DNA of 64,000 bases from Hydra vulgaris. Lineage: Eukaryota; Cnidaria; Hydrozoa; Anthoathecata; Hydridae. The stretch is taken from assembly GCF_038396675.1 (NCBI RefSeq), contig NC_088924.1:33879501-33943500 (forward strand), in the 5' to 3' direction. Position 1 is the first letter of the stretch; each line of letters opens with the position of its first letter. Positions 10,905 through 21,663 of this stretch are shown piece after piece. A program made the position numbers and the translations under genes. The notes below the pieces were generated by a model. It made no database searches. It saw only the letters and a list, made by a program, of their open reading frames with translations, and was not told where the DNA came from.

Positions 10905-11745
10905 ATTTCAATTCTTTATCCTTGTCTTTTTTACTGACTGTTGGTGGTTTTTTTCAACACCTAATTTATATGGGTTCAAAGAACCTAATCAAAACTTTGC
11001 TTTAGATGATATAATAGATTTTATAATACCTCGTTCAATTCGTTCACGTATTGTAGGATTTTTAATAGCATCCATTTCTTCGATCATTATTTTATCAGCT
11101 AAATTTCTTTTTGCAGTATCATCGAAGTATTTATAAGCAAGATTGTGATGGTAAGCTGCATTATCAACTCTATCTACAGGTTTACTCCATTTTTTATATG
11201 CGTCAGTAGAAGTTAATTGAACCTGTCATTTCGAAAAGGACATAAGTCCAAAACTTTTAGCATTTAGTTTATAAGTTTGAATTAAAAATTTCTGTATGAT
11301 TTATGTTTTTTTTATAAAAAATAAAAAATACATAAGTTATATACGTTCTTTATTTATCTACTTCTATGTTTAATTTCTTTAGCAACCTAGACATTATTTT
11401 AATAAAAATCATATTTTTGTTGATTTTGAAAAGTTTTAGTAAATGGACTTGTGCCCTTTTCGAAATGACAGGTTCAATTGTTCATCTAAATTAGTACCAG
11501 GACCTGCAAAGTTCATAACAGGTAAATGAATTTCACCTGGGAACTGTGACCATGGTAGTTTTATTTTACTTGTTGCTGAAATAATTGAGCTTACTAAATC
11601 ACCTCCTTCGTTTGCTGATACGAATTTATTTTTTACTTTTTTCGCTAATAGCACAAGTTCCACGTTGCATATTTTTATAGTTTTTACTAACAACATTTTG
11701 TAAGTTTAGTGTATCTGTTTTGTTTCTACATTTGAGACAGTACAT
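10905..11745 (-). pseudogene. Polinton zinc-ribbon plus phospholipase A2-like protein, split by a MITE
   Basis: The gene begins at ATG 11745 with a zinc-ribbon-like MYCLKCRNKTDT. After a frameshift near 11640 it continues FVSANEGGDLVSSIISA, KIKLPWSQFPGE and the calcium-loop-like FAGPGTNLDEQL. A 257-bp MITE then interrupts it. Beyond the MITE come WSKPVDRVDNAAYHHNLAYK, resembling the catalytic HD region of parvovirus-type PLA2 domains, then DKIMIEEMDAI and IRERIERGIIK. Cutting out the MITE and one AATT copy keeps the frame. A later stop lies at KAKF*. In virus-like relatives this domain is thought to help membrane passage; that role here is inference. Confidence 0.8.
11219..11475. mobile_element. 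257-bp MITE inside the PLA2-like gene
   Basis: 31-bp terminal inverted repeats, starting GAACCTGTCATTTCGAAAAG on the left and its complement on the right (two mismatches further in). Both sides are flanked by AATT (11215-11218 and 11476-11479), which fits a 4-bp target duplication although AATT is itself palindromic. It is AT-rich with no coding capacity. Removing it with one AATT restores the host reading frame, so the insertion point is exact. Confidence 0.88.
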
Positions 11746-11813
11746 TTTTATATATATAGAAAATAAAATAATTATTTATATATTTTTTATAGAAAAATTT
11801 TAAATATATAAAA

Positions 11814-12354
11814 ATGGATATTATAGATTTTTCATAGAATGCGAATAACAATGAGAGATATAATAAAAGGAAGTTTCCTAAGAGTATAAGAGGAATTATC
11901 TTTGGAAAGTGTGGTTGTGGAAAAACTACTTTATTATTGAATTTACTTTTGAGACCTGGTTAGTTAGACTATAGTAATTTACAAATTTTTGGAAAATCTC
12001 TTTTTCAACCAGAATACAAAATATTAAAACAATCTTTTGAAAAAAAATTACCAAAAGAAATTATTCTTGATCTATTTAAGTTACAAGACATAATAGTAAA
12101 ACTAAATGCAAACCCTGAGCTTATAATTGAAGACATTTCAAAAAATTTAAATGAGAAAACGGGCATGGAGTGCAAGTTTTTTGAAACAGCATAAGATGTA
12201 CATGATCCTGAAGATTTCGAGATTCATGAGAATAATTTGATAATATTAGATGATTTACAATTAACAAAGCAAAATAAGTGTGAAAAATATTATATAAGAG
12301 GAAGTCATAGTAATGTAGATTATTTTTATCTTGCACAAAAGACAGAGAGAATAT
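11814..12354 (+). pseudogene. Polinton packaging ATPase (FtsK/HerA, A32-like), broken and truncated
   Basis: From ATG 11814, one frame gives a Walker A loop (IIFGKCGCGKTTLLLNLL, about 11892-11945), a Walker B strand (NNLIILDDLQL, about 12232) and the following YIRGSHSNVDYFYLAQ. This ATPase class pumps the genome into the capsid. Three in-frame stops (TAG about 11835, TAG about 11961, TAA about 12192) interrupt an otherwise uniform frame. The C-terminal part after the sensor region is missing: the sequence passes within a few bases into the start of the next gene, implying a deletion. Confidence 0.87.
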
Positions 12355-12357
12355 GAA

Positions 12358-12972
12358 ATGGCTCTAGTTAGTTTAGAGACATATTACAGTTTTCCTAATA
12401 TTAATTCTACAAACAACAAGTTTAGATTTAGCGCCGATAATGGATCAACTTGGAAGGATATAAACGTTGCAGATGAATGTTTTAATAATAATGATATAAA
12501 TAATTATATCCAATTGATTATGACAGGAAACGGTGATGCAAGTTCAGGAGTTGCAAATATTAAAATTGAAGAAAATAATAATACATTAAGATCAGCTTTA
12601 ACTATTGCAGCTGGTTATAAAGTTGATTTTACAACTTCAAATTCAATTAGAACTGTTTTTGGTTTGACTGTGGAATATATTCAGCAGGCTATAATATATC
12701 AACTAATATAGTAAACATATTGAATGTTAATTAGTATACGAGTAACCAGTGATATAATAGGATCATTGTATATAAATGGAGGAACTCATAACGTTATGTA
12801 TTCATTTTTTCTAACTGTAGGTCCTGGTTATAAAATTGCTCTAGAGCCGTATAACTTAATTTATTTTCCAGTAACAATAAAAACAATATCAAAAATGGAA
12901 AATAAATTGCTTGATCAAAATGGAAATCTTTTGAATTTACGAGGAGAAGAAGTAACTACTACATTTAAGTAA
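12358..12972 (+). pseudogene. Polinton capsid-type (minor structural) protein, frameshifted
   Basis: ATG 12358 opens MALVSLETYYSFPNIN and continues FRFSADNGSTWKDI and LRSALTIAAGYKVDF. Two small frameshifts (about 12671 and 12730) move the frame to YSAGYNISTNIVNILNVN and then IRVTSDIIGS and YFPVTIKTISKMENKLLDQN. I recognise this as a protein repeatedly found in cnidarian Polintons. Its beta-rich, cysteine-free make-up and position after the ATPase suggest a minor capsid protein, but I cannot prove that assignment. Confidence 0.65.
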
Positions 12973-13028
12973 TAGTAAATAATTTTTTTTGTAATTTTTT
13001 TAAAAATTACTTTATATTATATATAAAA

Positions 13029-13595
13029 ATGAGTAAGTATATTAACATTAAAATAAATGTTTCGCAAGGGCAATTAGAAAAACTTAAAAAAGCAATTGAA
13101 GATGGTTATGGAGCTAGTATTGAGCATGTATTAGCTGTAACAGATTATCAATTGAATAGAATTAAAAGAGCATATGAAAAATTTAAAGGCTTAATAAATA
13201 TTCTAAGTAAAGCACAACTAGCTCACAGTTCTCAAATAAAGGGAGGATTTATTGGAGCACTATTACTTTTCCTTGGTACAACTGGAAAATTTTTATCAAA
13301 CGTTGCTCCAGCACTTGCAATAGGTTTATTAACAGGAGTAGGTTCAGCAGCTGCATCAGCTAAGGTTAATAAAATTACTGGAAGGGGTGTTGTGTACTTA
13401 AAAAAGAATGGAAAAGGAGTTAAAATGACAGCTGCAGGATATGGTTTATATTTGAGACCATGGAGTAAAAGAAGTTCTGTAGGTGATGGATTGTACCTAC
13501 GTAATGGAAATGGATATACATCAACAGGATCAGGTTTATTATTAGGACCAAATTCACCATTTGCTAATATCCCATTTTTGAATATGATTCTATAA
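13029..13595 (+). CDS. Polinton structural/membrane-type protein, 188 aa
   Basis: An intact ORF after an AT-rich gap with ATG at 13029. The N-terminal third is charged and helical. A long hydrophobic segment follows (GGFIGALLLFLGTTGKFLSN then ALAIGLLTGVGSAAASA), which could be one or two membrane or amphipathic helices. A glycine-rich tail contains repeated GYGLYLRPW, GDGLYLRNG and GSGLLLGPN blocks. Gly-rich cut-site-like motifs are common in virion proteins of this lineage. Function unknown; a membrane-active virion component is a reasonable guess from hydrophobicity only. Confidence 0.6.
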   Translation: MSKYINIKINVSQGQLEKLKKAIEDGYGASIEHVLAVTDYQLNRIKRAYEKFKGLINILSKAQLAHSSQIKGGFIGALLLFLGTTGKFLSNVAPALAIGLLTGVGSAAASAKVNKITGRGVVYLKKNGKGVKMTAAGYGLYLRPWSKRSSVGDGLYLRNGNGYTSTGSGLLLGPNSPFANIPFLNMIL

Positions 13596-13615
13596 TTTTT
13601 CGAAATTTTTTTTAT

Positions 13616-14017
13616 ATGTATAATAAAATGCCAAGAAATAATCCGCCAATACATAAATTTATAAACAAATATATACCAGATAAACCTATAAAAGTACTCC
13701 TTCATTCTAAGGTACACAAAGATTTGGAGCACCCTTCAGTATTAATAACTGAGAAAAAATATGAATCATTTGCACAACATGACATTACAATAAAATCTCT
13801 ATCACATCAATATATTCTTTTAAAGTTTGGTGTAGTAGTTAATGAAGGTTTTGCGTTAGTTTCACTAAAAGAAGAACTTAAATTAAAAATGTTAAGTTTA
13901 CAAAACTCTGTAATATCAGAGACTGTTGATGATATCATAGTAAATGTTGTTAATAATTCTGATTCTGATGTAATAACTAAAAATGTAGTTTATGTTTTGT
14001 TAATTTATACTTTTTAA
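13616..14017 (+). CDS. Polinton hypothetical protein, 133 aa
   Basis: Intact ORF starting 20 bp after the preceding gene; the ATG at 13628 is an alternative start. It has a basic N-terminus with IHKFINKYIPDKPIKV and a hydrophobic C-terminus (VVYVLLIYTF). Not recognised. Collinearity with the structural genes suggests it belongs to the element. Confidence 0.45.
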   Translation: MYNKMPRNNPPIHKFINKYIPDKPIKVLLHSKVHKDLEHPSVLITEKKYESFAQHDITIKSLSHQYILLKFGVVVNEGFALVSLKEELKLKMLSLQNSVISETVDDIIVNVVNNSDSDVITKNVVYVLLIYTF

Positions 14018-14056
14018 AAAATGTTTTTTTAAAAATTATTATTTTTACTTATTAAA

Positions 14057-14744
14057 ATGTATAATATATATTCAAATATCCATGCAAAGAGTGAAAATGA
14101 TGATAAAACTTTCAATAAAATATATCAAAATCTTCCTAGTGCACCTAATGAAGATAATAAGATTATTAGTGCACATATATATCGTCTAAACACAATTAGT
14201 GAGATTAAAAAAGAAATAGAGCATGAGAGAGAAAAGAGAAATATGCTAAGTAAAAAGTATGATAGAGCTGTAAAAATAATTTCAGCAATTGATAATTTAT
14301 TACTAGTATGCACAATGACACTTGGAACTATTGGAATTGGCTTTTTAGCAACAATAATTGCAGCACCAGTAGTTATCGCATGTGAAGGTGCAGCATTAGA
14401 AGCAGGTGTGTTATCATTAATAGGAGGACAAGTTAATAAAAAAATAAACTTAAAAGCAGAAAAGCATGAAAAGATTAAAGTACTCGCTGATTCAAAACTA
14501 AATAAAATAAGTGACTATATTTCTAAAGCTTTAGTAGATGGAAATATAGATGACAATGAATTTAAACTAATACTTAGTGAACTTGAAAAATTTAAAGCCA
14601 TACTTGAGCAAATTCAAAAGAATTAATTAATGAACAAACTAAAGAATCATTAATTAAACAAGGAAGAGATGATGCAATTAATATACTCAAAAGCAGATTT
14701 AGTAAAAATGTAGATGTAAAAGCACAAAATAATTTATTAAAATA
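14057..14744 (+). pseudogene. Polinton coiled-coil/membrane protein, C-terminus frameshifted
   Basis: The 189-codon frame from 14057 carries a charged helical stretch (SEIKKEIEHEREKRNMLSKK), a hydrophobic double segment (LLLVCTMTLGTIGIGFLATI, then APVVIACEGAALEAGVLSLI) and a second coiled-coil region (KAEKHEKIKVLADSKLNKIS). Near 14617 a one-base shift is needed to continue into NEQTKESLIKQGRDDAI and the end QNNLLK followed by TAA. The layout (coil, hairpin-like membrane segment, coil) recurs in hydrozoan Polintons. No enzymatic motif is seen. Confidence 0.6.
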
Positions 14745-15027
14745 ATTTATCAAAATAATTTATTAAAATAATTTATTAAAATAATTTATTAAAATAATTT
14801 ATCAAAATAATTTATTAAAATAATTTATTAAAATAATTTATTAAAATAATTTATTAAAAGAATTTATTAAAAGAATTTATTAAAAGAATTTATTAAAATA
14901 ATTTATTAAAATAATTTATTAAAATAATTTATTAAAAAAATTTATTAAAAGAATTTATTAAAAAAATTTATTAAAAGAATTTATTAAAAGAATTTATTAA
15001 AAGGATTTATTAAAAGAGTTTATTAAA
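14731..15027. repeat. 13-bp tandem array, about 22 copies
   Basis: Units ataatttattaaa and the variant agaatttattaaa follow each other from the last codons and stop of the preceding gene (..aataatttattaaaataa) to 15027. The first unit is the gene's own end, so the array seems to have grown from the C-terminal codons by slippage. Confidence 0.9.
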
Positions 15028-15089
15028 ACATAAAATACAACATAAATTGTTATGTTGTATTTTTTTATCTTTTTTTATAAAAAAGCAAA

Positions 15090-16025
15090 ATGTCATTTCT
15101 AAAAATTGAAAATCCTGAAAAAAGAGACAAAATTGTCAAAGATTTCTTAGATATTAAAAAAAAAGAATACAGAATAATAGTTTATATGAAACGATGGGTG
15201 AAACTAATTTACAGTTAAACTTATAAAAATTGTATGAGCCATTAATTGATAGTCAAGATGGAATAAAAGAAAACATTAATAAATTGCAAGATCAAGCTAA
15301 TAAATTTGCACTCACTTTTTCAAATTCTTATCCTGAAGCAAATAGAGAGATAATGATAACTGATTCTAAAGAACTATTGCATTTTCATGAAAAAAATAAA
15401 GGTATGAGAATAGGAAACATTGCAGCAGGTTAAAATATATACTACTAATGAAAAATCTACAGATACTACCTTTGGAATATATTCTAAAGGTAACATATTT
15501 TATGTTGGAAAAAAGCCAATATATATTAGTGATGATAATATAATTATTGATGATGAAACATATTATGGTACTCCTGGTCTTTGGGAGTTGTTAACAAAGT
15601 TTAATCCTGATAAGGGAATATATAATAAAGATGACCTTAAAAATTATAGAGATATGTTAATACAAACAGATGCAATTACTACTAAAAACCCGTACAAACT
15701 AAAGTCATCTCGTAGTGGAAAATACAGAAAAATAATAGCCCCCATTCGGAAGATATAAAAGAAAATAAGAAGCGTGAATCAAGAGGAACAGAAGTAGGAA
15801 CAAAAATACAAATTATAATTCTTCCTAGCGACCCTAAAGCATTAATTTAAATGCTTGATTTACGTGTAGCTGCATGGAAAACATGTTACACTGGAGCAAG
15901 AAATGAAGCTGTTGCAATTTGTGATGAATTATTATGACAAGGTATAATGGATATTAAACAGTATAAAGCAATACAAAATTATTTAAAATTATATATCAGT
16001 GCATATAAAAAAATATATAGTACAT
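15090..16025 (+). pseudogene. Polinton element protein of unknown function, fragmented
   Basis: Starts MSFLKIENPEKRDKIVKDFL at 15090 and shifts frame several times: a coil (DGIKENINKLQDQANKF), then STDTTFGIYSKGNIFYVGKK and YYGTPGLWELLTKFNPDKG (15420-15758), then LPSDPKALI and ARNEAVAICDELL followed by a stop. The GTPGLWELL block is a signature I associate with cnidarian Polintons. Function unknown. Confidence 0.6.
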
Positions 16026-16039
16026 AAAAAATGCTAATT

Positions 16040-16533
16040 GTTCATAATAAGACATATATAAAGAAACATTATTTAAACAAAGAAAAACGTCAAATGTAAC
16101 AAGAGTATCATCAGCTGTGTTGTCTGCTACTGATTTAGAAAAAACTGCATAACTGCTGCTAAATCAGCAGGAAAAGAACTTTCAACATCAGCAATAGAAG
16201 CTGCTAGAAATGCTGCAGTTAAAAAAGGATATCACATAATTGATAAAGCATCTTCAAAAATAGTTTCACAACCTGTTATTAATAAAAAAATTGATGAAAC
16301 AATTTCAAATTTAGTTGGATCTAATGATTTGATTAATAATGGATCTGAAAGATCCTAAAAAAATAATGCAGATAATATATCAACAAATATAAATAAAATG
16401 ATGATGGGTTCTGCAATAAGATCATCAAAAAAAGTATCAAATGAAAATGCTATAAGAATAGAAGATCTAGTTAAAAAAAGACGCGGCCTTCGACTTGCTT
16501 ATATTGTTAAATTAATGAGTATACTTGTTTAGT
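16040..16533 (+). pseudogene. Polinton small Ala/Lys-rich protein, broken
   Basis: One frame gives TSNVTRVSSAVLSATDLEK and, after a one-base shift, AAKSAGKELSTSAIEAARNA, then NKKIDETISNLVGSNDLI, a TAA, and a basic end KKRRGLRL. The composition is like a small basic virion or DNA-packing protein. It directly precedes the capsid gene, as element proteins of this sort often do. No motif identifies it. Confidence 0.45.
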
Positions 16534-16619
16534 AGAGTTGCGAAATTTTTTATATAATTAGTTTTTTAAGAATTGTCAATCAAAAAATTTTTTTTTATAA
16601 TGTATATAAAAAAAAAAAA

Positions 16620-17819
16620 TGATAACTTCCGAAGTATTAAATTTTACAGAAACACCAATTGTAGATAATGTAATTGAAAGATTTGAGCTTATCTCTTATT
16701 TGAAGGACAACTTGTTAAACTTGCTGATGGAACAGCTTATGCTAATACAGATGCAGTGACGCTTACAAATAATGGTATTATGCATTTATTCAGTCAAATA
16801 TCATACCAATTATCAAGCCAACTATTTATCTATTTAACTATTTATTTAGTAACTATTTATCACCCAGGTCAAGCAACTACAATGTTAAATACCCAAATGA
16901 CTTTCAATTAGCACAAGGATTAAATCAATTGTGGTATAAAGATATTACAACAACACCAGTACTTACTGATAACTTAGGGTTTGCATTAAGACAAGCATAC
17001 ATAATTAAGAAGCCAACTACAAAAGGAAAATTTTCCTTTTGCATACTTTTAAGACACAATTTTGGATTCTGTGATGATTACGACAATGTTATTTATGGCT
17101 ATAAACATACAATAACTCTTTTTAGAAAAAGTGATGATGACGCAATCTTTGAGCTTGCTGCTGCAGCTGCAGGAAAAGTTAATCTTAATAAAATATCATT
17201 GTTTGTACCACATGTGATCCTATCAGATGTAGAAAGGATTAGTCTTTATAAATCTATCGAATCAAAAGTGACACTTCCAGTAAGTTTTCAAGCGCGTCAG
17301 TGTGATACTATACCTGTTGCACAAGCTAATTCATTTTCTCGGAGATTGAGCGTAAAGATATCTTCTGAAAGACCGAGATACATAATTGCTGCATTTCAAA
17401 CAAATAAGGATGGAGACCAAAATGCTAATGCTTTAATATTTGATCATTGCGACTTGAAAAATATATGCATTATGCTTAATCAAGAAAGATATCCTGCTGT
17501 TAATTATAATTTTTTATTCCCAAATCAGCAATTTTCAAGAGCTTATAGAGATGCAGCTGTGTTTAATGAAAAATTTTATGGAATGAATTGATCACACACA
17601 GCAATATAACTCCTTCTGACTATAAAGATTTATACCCAATTTTTTGTTTTCGAAGTTAGTAAACAATCAGAAAGATTAAAATCATCAACAATAGATGTAC
17701 AAATTAAAGCAACATTTAATGCGGCTGTTCCAGCAGATACTGAAGCTATTTCATTTGTAATATCTGGTAGAGTAATAGAATTTCAATCAGACGGAAATAA
17801 AATGAATGTTGTTTATTAA
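16620..17819 (+). pseudogene. Polinton major capsid protein (double jelly-roll), broken
   Basis: Begins MITSEVLNFTETPIVDNVIE, loses frame with an internal deletion, resumes GQLVKLADGTAYANTDAVTL and then an intact stretch 16929-17591 with LWYKDITTTPVLTDNLGFAL, AYIIKKPTTKGKFSFCILL, YKSIESKVTLPVSFQARQ and RYIIAAFQTNKDGDQ. After a frameshift at about 17590 the end is VQIKATFNAAVPADTEAISF and then FQSDGNKMNVVY. This gene class is predicted to build the icosahedral shell. I recognise it by family resemblance; the fold itself cannot be read from sequence alone. Confidence 0.75.
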
Positions 17820-17884
17820 GTTTTTTGAAAATTAAATTTCTTTGAAAATTAATTAAAATTTTTTTCTTTATATATTAAAAAGAA

Positions 17885-18356
17885 TGAAATACACAATGAA
17901 AAGTTTAAAAAAATCTATTAGAAGAAAATAACATTTCAAAAACATCTGAAAATATTGCTTTATTGCTAATGAATGCTATAGATAATGGGTTGTTAGATAA
18001 AGAATCAATTATGACTGAAGTGAAAGAAGTAAACGATAAAAGACCAGTAGGCAAACCTAGAATACATTCAACGAAAGAAGCAAATGAAAAAAAAAACAAT
18101 CAAGCCTAAAATACATTGTGAAAAACAAGAAAAAAAAAAGAAATAGATCCAAAATATGAAAGATTAAGAACAGTTAAGAAAAAACCAGTCGCTGTAAAAT
18201 TTACCAACATGGAAACTGGAGAAGTTAAAATATATAAATCATTTTATAGTGCTATGCAAGATACTAAGGATGGATGGAGATATCTTGAATTACGTGATGA
18301 AAAAGTTGATAATGGATTTAAGATTGAAATATTTAAATTTCTGAGAGAGAGTTAGA
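17885..18356 (+). pseudogene. Polinton AT-hook/NUMOD-like DNA-binding protein, broken
   Basis: After a shift near 17915 the frame reads LLEENNISKTSENIALLLMN, a basic AT-hook-like RPVGKPRIHS, and (after two stops) PKYERLRTVKKKPVAVKF and NMETGEVKIYKSFYSAM. The last block resembles the NUMOD type of DNA-binding repeat found with homing endonucleases. A sequence-specific DNA-binding role is inferred. Confidence 0.5.
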
Positions 18357-18465
18357 GGGTGGAGACGTATAGAATGTTTATATAAATATATGCCTAAAAA
18401 ATGTTTACATGTGCTTTGTAAATATTTTTAATAAATAAAATCTTGTTATATAAAAATAGAAAATA

Positions 18466-21060
18466 CACTCGATGAACCTATTCCAGATACGACATCTTCT
18501 GAAATTTTAACTCCTACAACTTTTGTATATAGAACATTGACAATTACAAAAGAGCAGGAGATTTCAAAATATAAAAATATTACTTATTATTGTAGAATAC
18601 TTGTATAATAAGTTTTACAATACCCCAATAGAATTTAAATTAAAGAAATCATCTGTTAAAAGTGTTACAAAACAATTTACAGCTAAAGGTATAGAAGGTT
18701 ACGATGCTTTATCCTTCATAAATACTGCTAAAAATAGCGCTATTAAAGTACTAAAAAAAATAAAAATTTAAAAGTTTATATAGTTCTCTATTGTGAAATG
18801 GAGCGTACTGATATTAAAACAGGAGAAACTATAATCACATCTGCTCCATTTTGAACGAATAATCAAGTTGTATTAGAAACAACAGATTTAGATGAGTTTT
18901 ATGAAATATCAAAGCAGATTATTTTAGAATCATTATCATTATATCAACAAGCAGGATCAGGTTGGAGATTTGTTTTTGTTAAAAAGATGGATATAAATAT
19001 TATTAAGTTTAATCCTATTAGGGCTAAATCATACATTCTACTTGATAAAAATTTAGCAACTAAAAATGCGATAATTAATATAAAGAATGAAGATAATCAA
19101 TGTTTTAAGTGGTGTGTCACAAAAGCATTAAATCCTAAAGATAAAAGTTCTGAAAGAGTAGATAAAAAGCTTAAAAATCAAGCAGAAAAAATAAACTGGG
19201 ATAAAATAGAAATTCCAGTTTTATTAAATCAAATTACACAATTTGAGAAGAATAATACAGATATCAGTGTCAATGTATATGGTTATGAAAACTCAGAAGT
19301 TCATATTTTGCATGTATCAAAGAAAAATGATCGCAAACATTTAATAGATTTACTATTAATCTCAAATGGTGAAACTAATCATTACTGTTTAATAAAAAAT
19401 TTAAGCAAGTTACTTTTATCACAAACATCTAATAAACACTATTGTAAAAAACACTATTGTAGAATTTGTTTATTAGGGTTCCACCACCAAAATTAACAAT
19501 GCAATTTACTAATCACAATAAATCAATGAGAGTTCTGTTTGTAGTATATGCTGACTTTGAAAGTTTTATTAAACCAATAGACACTTGTAAACCAAATCCG
19601 AATGAATCTTATACTAAACGCTATCAAAAACATATTCTGAGTTCATTCTGTTATTATGTTAAATGTTTTGACAAAAGTATTTATCAAAGTAGTCCAGGGT
19701 TACATTTACTTCAACTAATAAAACAGATGATGTTGCATAAACTTTTGTTGGTAGTTTACAAGAAGATATCATAAAAACTTATAACAAGATTAAATTTCTA
19801 AAAAGGATGATATTTACTGATGAAAACAAGCATGATTTTAATGCAGCAATATCATATCACATTTGTGGAGAAAAACTTGAAAATGATAAAGTACGTGACC
19901 ACTGTCACATTACTGGAAAATATAGAGGTGCTGCACATGAAAATTGTAATTTAAATTATAAAATTCCAAAATTCTTTCCAGTATAATTTCACAATTTATC
20001 TGGTTATGATTCTCACTTATTTATAAAGAAATTATCAGGAAGAAAGTTGAGTTGTATACCAAACAATGACGATAAGTATATTAGCTTTTGTAGAGAAATT
20101 AAAGTTCGCGAGTTTATTGATAATGAGGCTAAGAAAGTTGAAGTTAAACGTGAACTTTGTTTCTTAGATTATAGATTTATGTCTGATAGTTTAGATGGAT
20201 TATCAAATAATTTAAAAAAAGATCAATGCAAAAATATAGGAAAATTATATTCAGGTAAAAAATTAGATTTATTACTAAGAAAAGGTGTATACCCATATGA
20301 TAAGGTTGATTCTGTTAATAGATTTAATAAGGCACAATTACCGTCAAAGGAATCTTTTCAAGATTAAAAAGTGAAGGAATAAGTGATGACGATTACTCAC
20401 ATGCACAAATTGTATGGAAAGAGTTTAATTGCAAAACTTTTAGGGATTATCATGATTTGTACAATGTTTTAGATGTATTGTTACTCGCTGATGTATATGA
20501 AAATTTTAGAGATGTTTGTATGAATCATTATGATTTAGATCCTGCTTGGTACTACACAGCACCAGGATTAGCTTGGGATACAGCATTTAAAAAAAACGAA
20601 ATATAATTAGAATTACTAAGTGATTACGATATAATACTAATGATAAAGAAAGGTATAAAAAGTGGAATTAGTATGATATCAAATAGATTAGGAAATTCTA
20701 ATAATAAGTACATGGGTGATGCGTATGATCAAAGCAAACCATCAACCTATATACTGTATCTAGATGCTAATAATTTATATGGATGGGCAATGAGTAAACC
20801 ACTTCCAACACATGGTTTTAAATAAATGGATGAAAATGAAATAGAAAACTGGAAATCAATTCCATGTATATTAGAAGTCGATTTATTTTATCCTAAACAT
20901 CTCATGATGAACATAATGATTATCCTCTCGCACCTGAAAGAATAAATGTTGATAAAGTTGAAAAATTAGTACCTAACTTGAATAATAAGAAAAATTATAT
21001 ATTACGTCTAGTAATTCAATTATGCAATAAAACTAGTCAAAACGTTACATACTGGATACA
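18466..21060 (+). pseudogene. Polinton protein-primed DNA polymerase B, broken and C-terminally truncated
   Basis: The upstream part (18987-19496) has NIKNEDNQCFKWCVTKALNP and a zinc-knuckle-like CKKHYCRIC. Next comes exonuclease I (VYADFESF, about 19550), an HNH/EndoVII-like DHCHITGKYRGAAHENCN (about 19897), exonuclease II (FHNLSGYDSHLF), exonuclease III (YHDLYNVLDVLLLADVYE, about 20450) and polymerase motif A (LYLDANNLYGWAMSKPLP, about 20757). Motifs B and C were not found: homology fades about 21000. At least five frameshifts or stops interrupt it. It would have replicated the element using a terminal protein primer. Confidence 0.85.
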
Positions 21061-21099
21061 ACCCTTTCTTAATCCTTTATTAATCAACGTTAAATAATT

Positions 21100-21663
21100 A
21101 ATACAACCCTTTATTACAAGGAATACATCAATATCTCAACCATTGTCTTCTATTAGTATATACTCAGAAACATTTAGATTTATTAACACAACTTATGGTA
21201 AAAAATATATATTATTAGACACTACAATTCTCCAGTAAATACTTGTAAACCTTGGACAGTATAACCTTGGACAGTATAATCTTGGACAGTATAACCTTGG
21301 ACAGTATAACCTTGGACAGTATAACCTTGGACAGCATATAACAGACAGGGTTACACAGTATTTCAAGGATTTGATTCGAATAGTTTATGCATATACTGCT
21401 CATCTGGTTTAGAAGACTTTTATCTTTCTTCGTGGAACGGTGCTAATATTAATTCATTTATTAATGAATCATCTGGACTATTGTATCAAACAAGTACAGT
21501 AATTGGATCTACAACTACTATCTCATTTTACAGAAATTTTACTGATTCCATGCCTAGTGTTGCTACTGGAAGAAGATTAGTAGTTACATTAAACTCTGGG
21601 GATGCACAAGTTGGACAATCTGGAAGTTTTACTGTAATAGGATATGCTTTATTTTATGTTTAA
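21100..21663 (+). pseudogene. Polinton fibre-like cargo protein with NLGQY repeats
   Basis: A 15-bp unit coding NLGQY is repeated about six times (21247-21336). After a one-base shift a continuous frame runs GYTVFQGFDSNSLCIYC, LEDFYLSSWNGANINSF, STVIGSTTTISFYRNF and ends SGSFTVIGYALFYV, stop at 21661. Repeat shaft plus beta-rich C-terminal head resembles fibre or adhesin architecture, but no known head domain was identified. A stop (TAA about 21235) lies just before the repeats. The final codons are inside the right terminal inverted repeat. Confidence 0.45.

Noticed and set aside
11814-12354. Stop-codon reassignment in the Polinton ATPase
   Set aside because: Stops of two kinds appear, while neighbouring genes use TAA, TAG and TGA as normal ends and show other decay; mutation is sufficient.
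13232-13732. Minus-strand 166-codon ORF in the Polinton
   Set aside because: Overlaps the plus-strand 188-residue protein and has no motif; shadow.
18987-19496. Separate gene upstream of DNA polymerase B
   Set aside because: Its sequence continues into the polymerase exonuclease region in shifted frames, so it was joined to the polymerase pseudogene.
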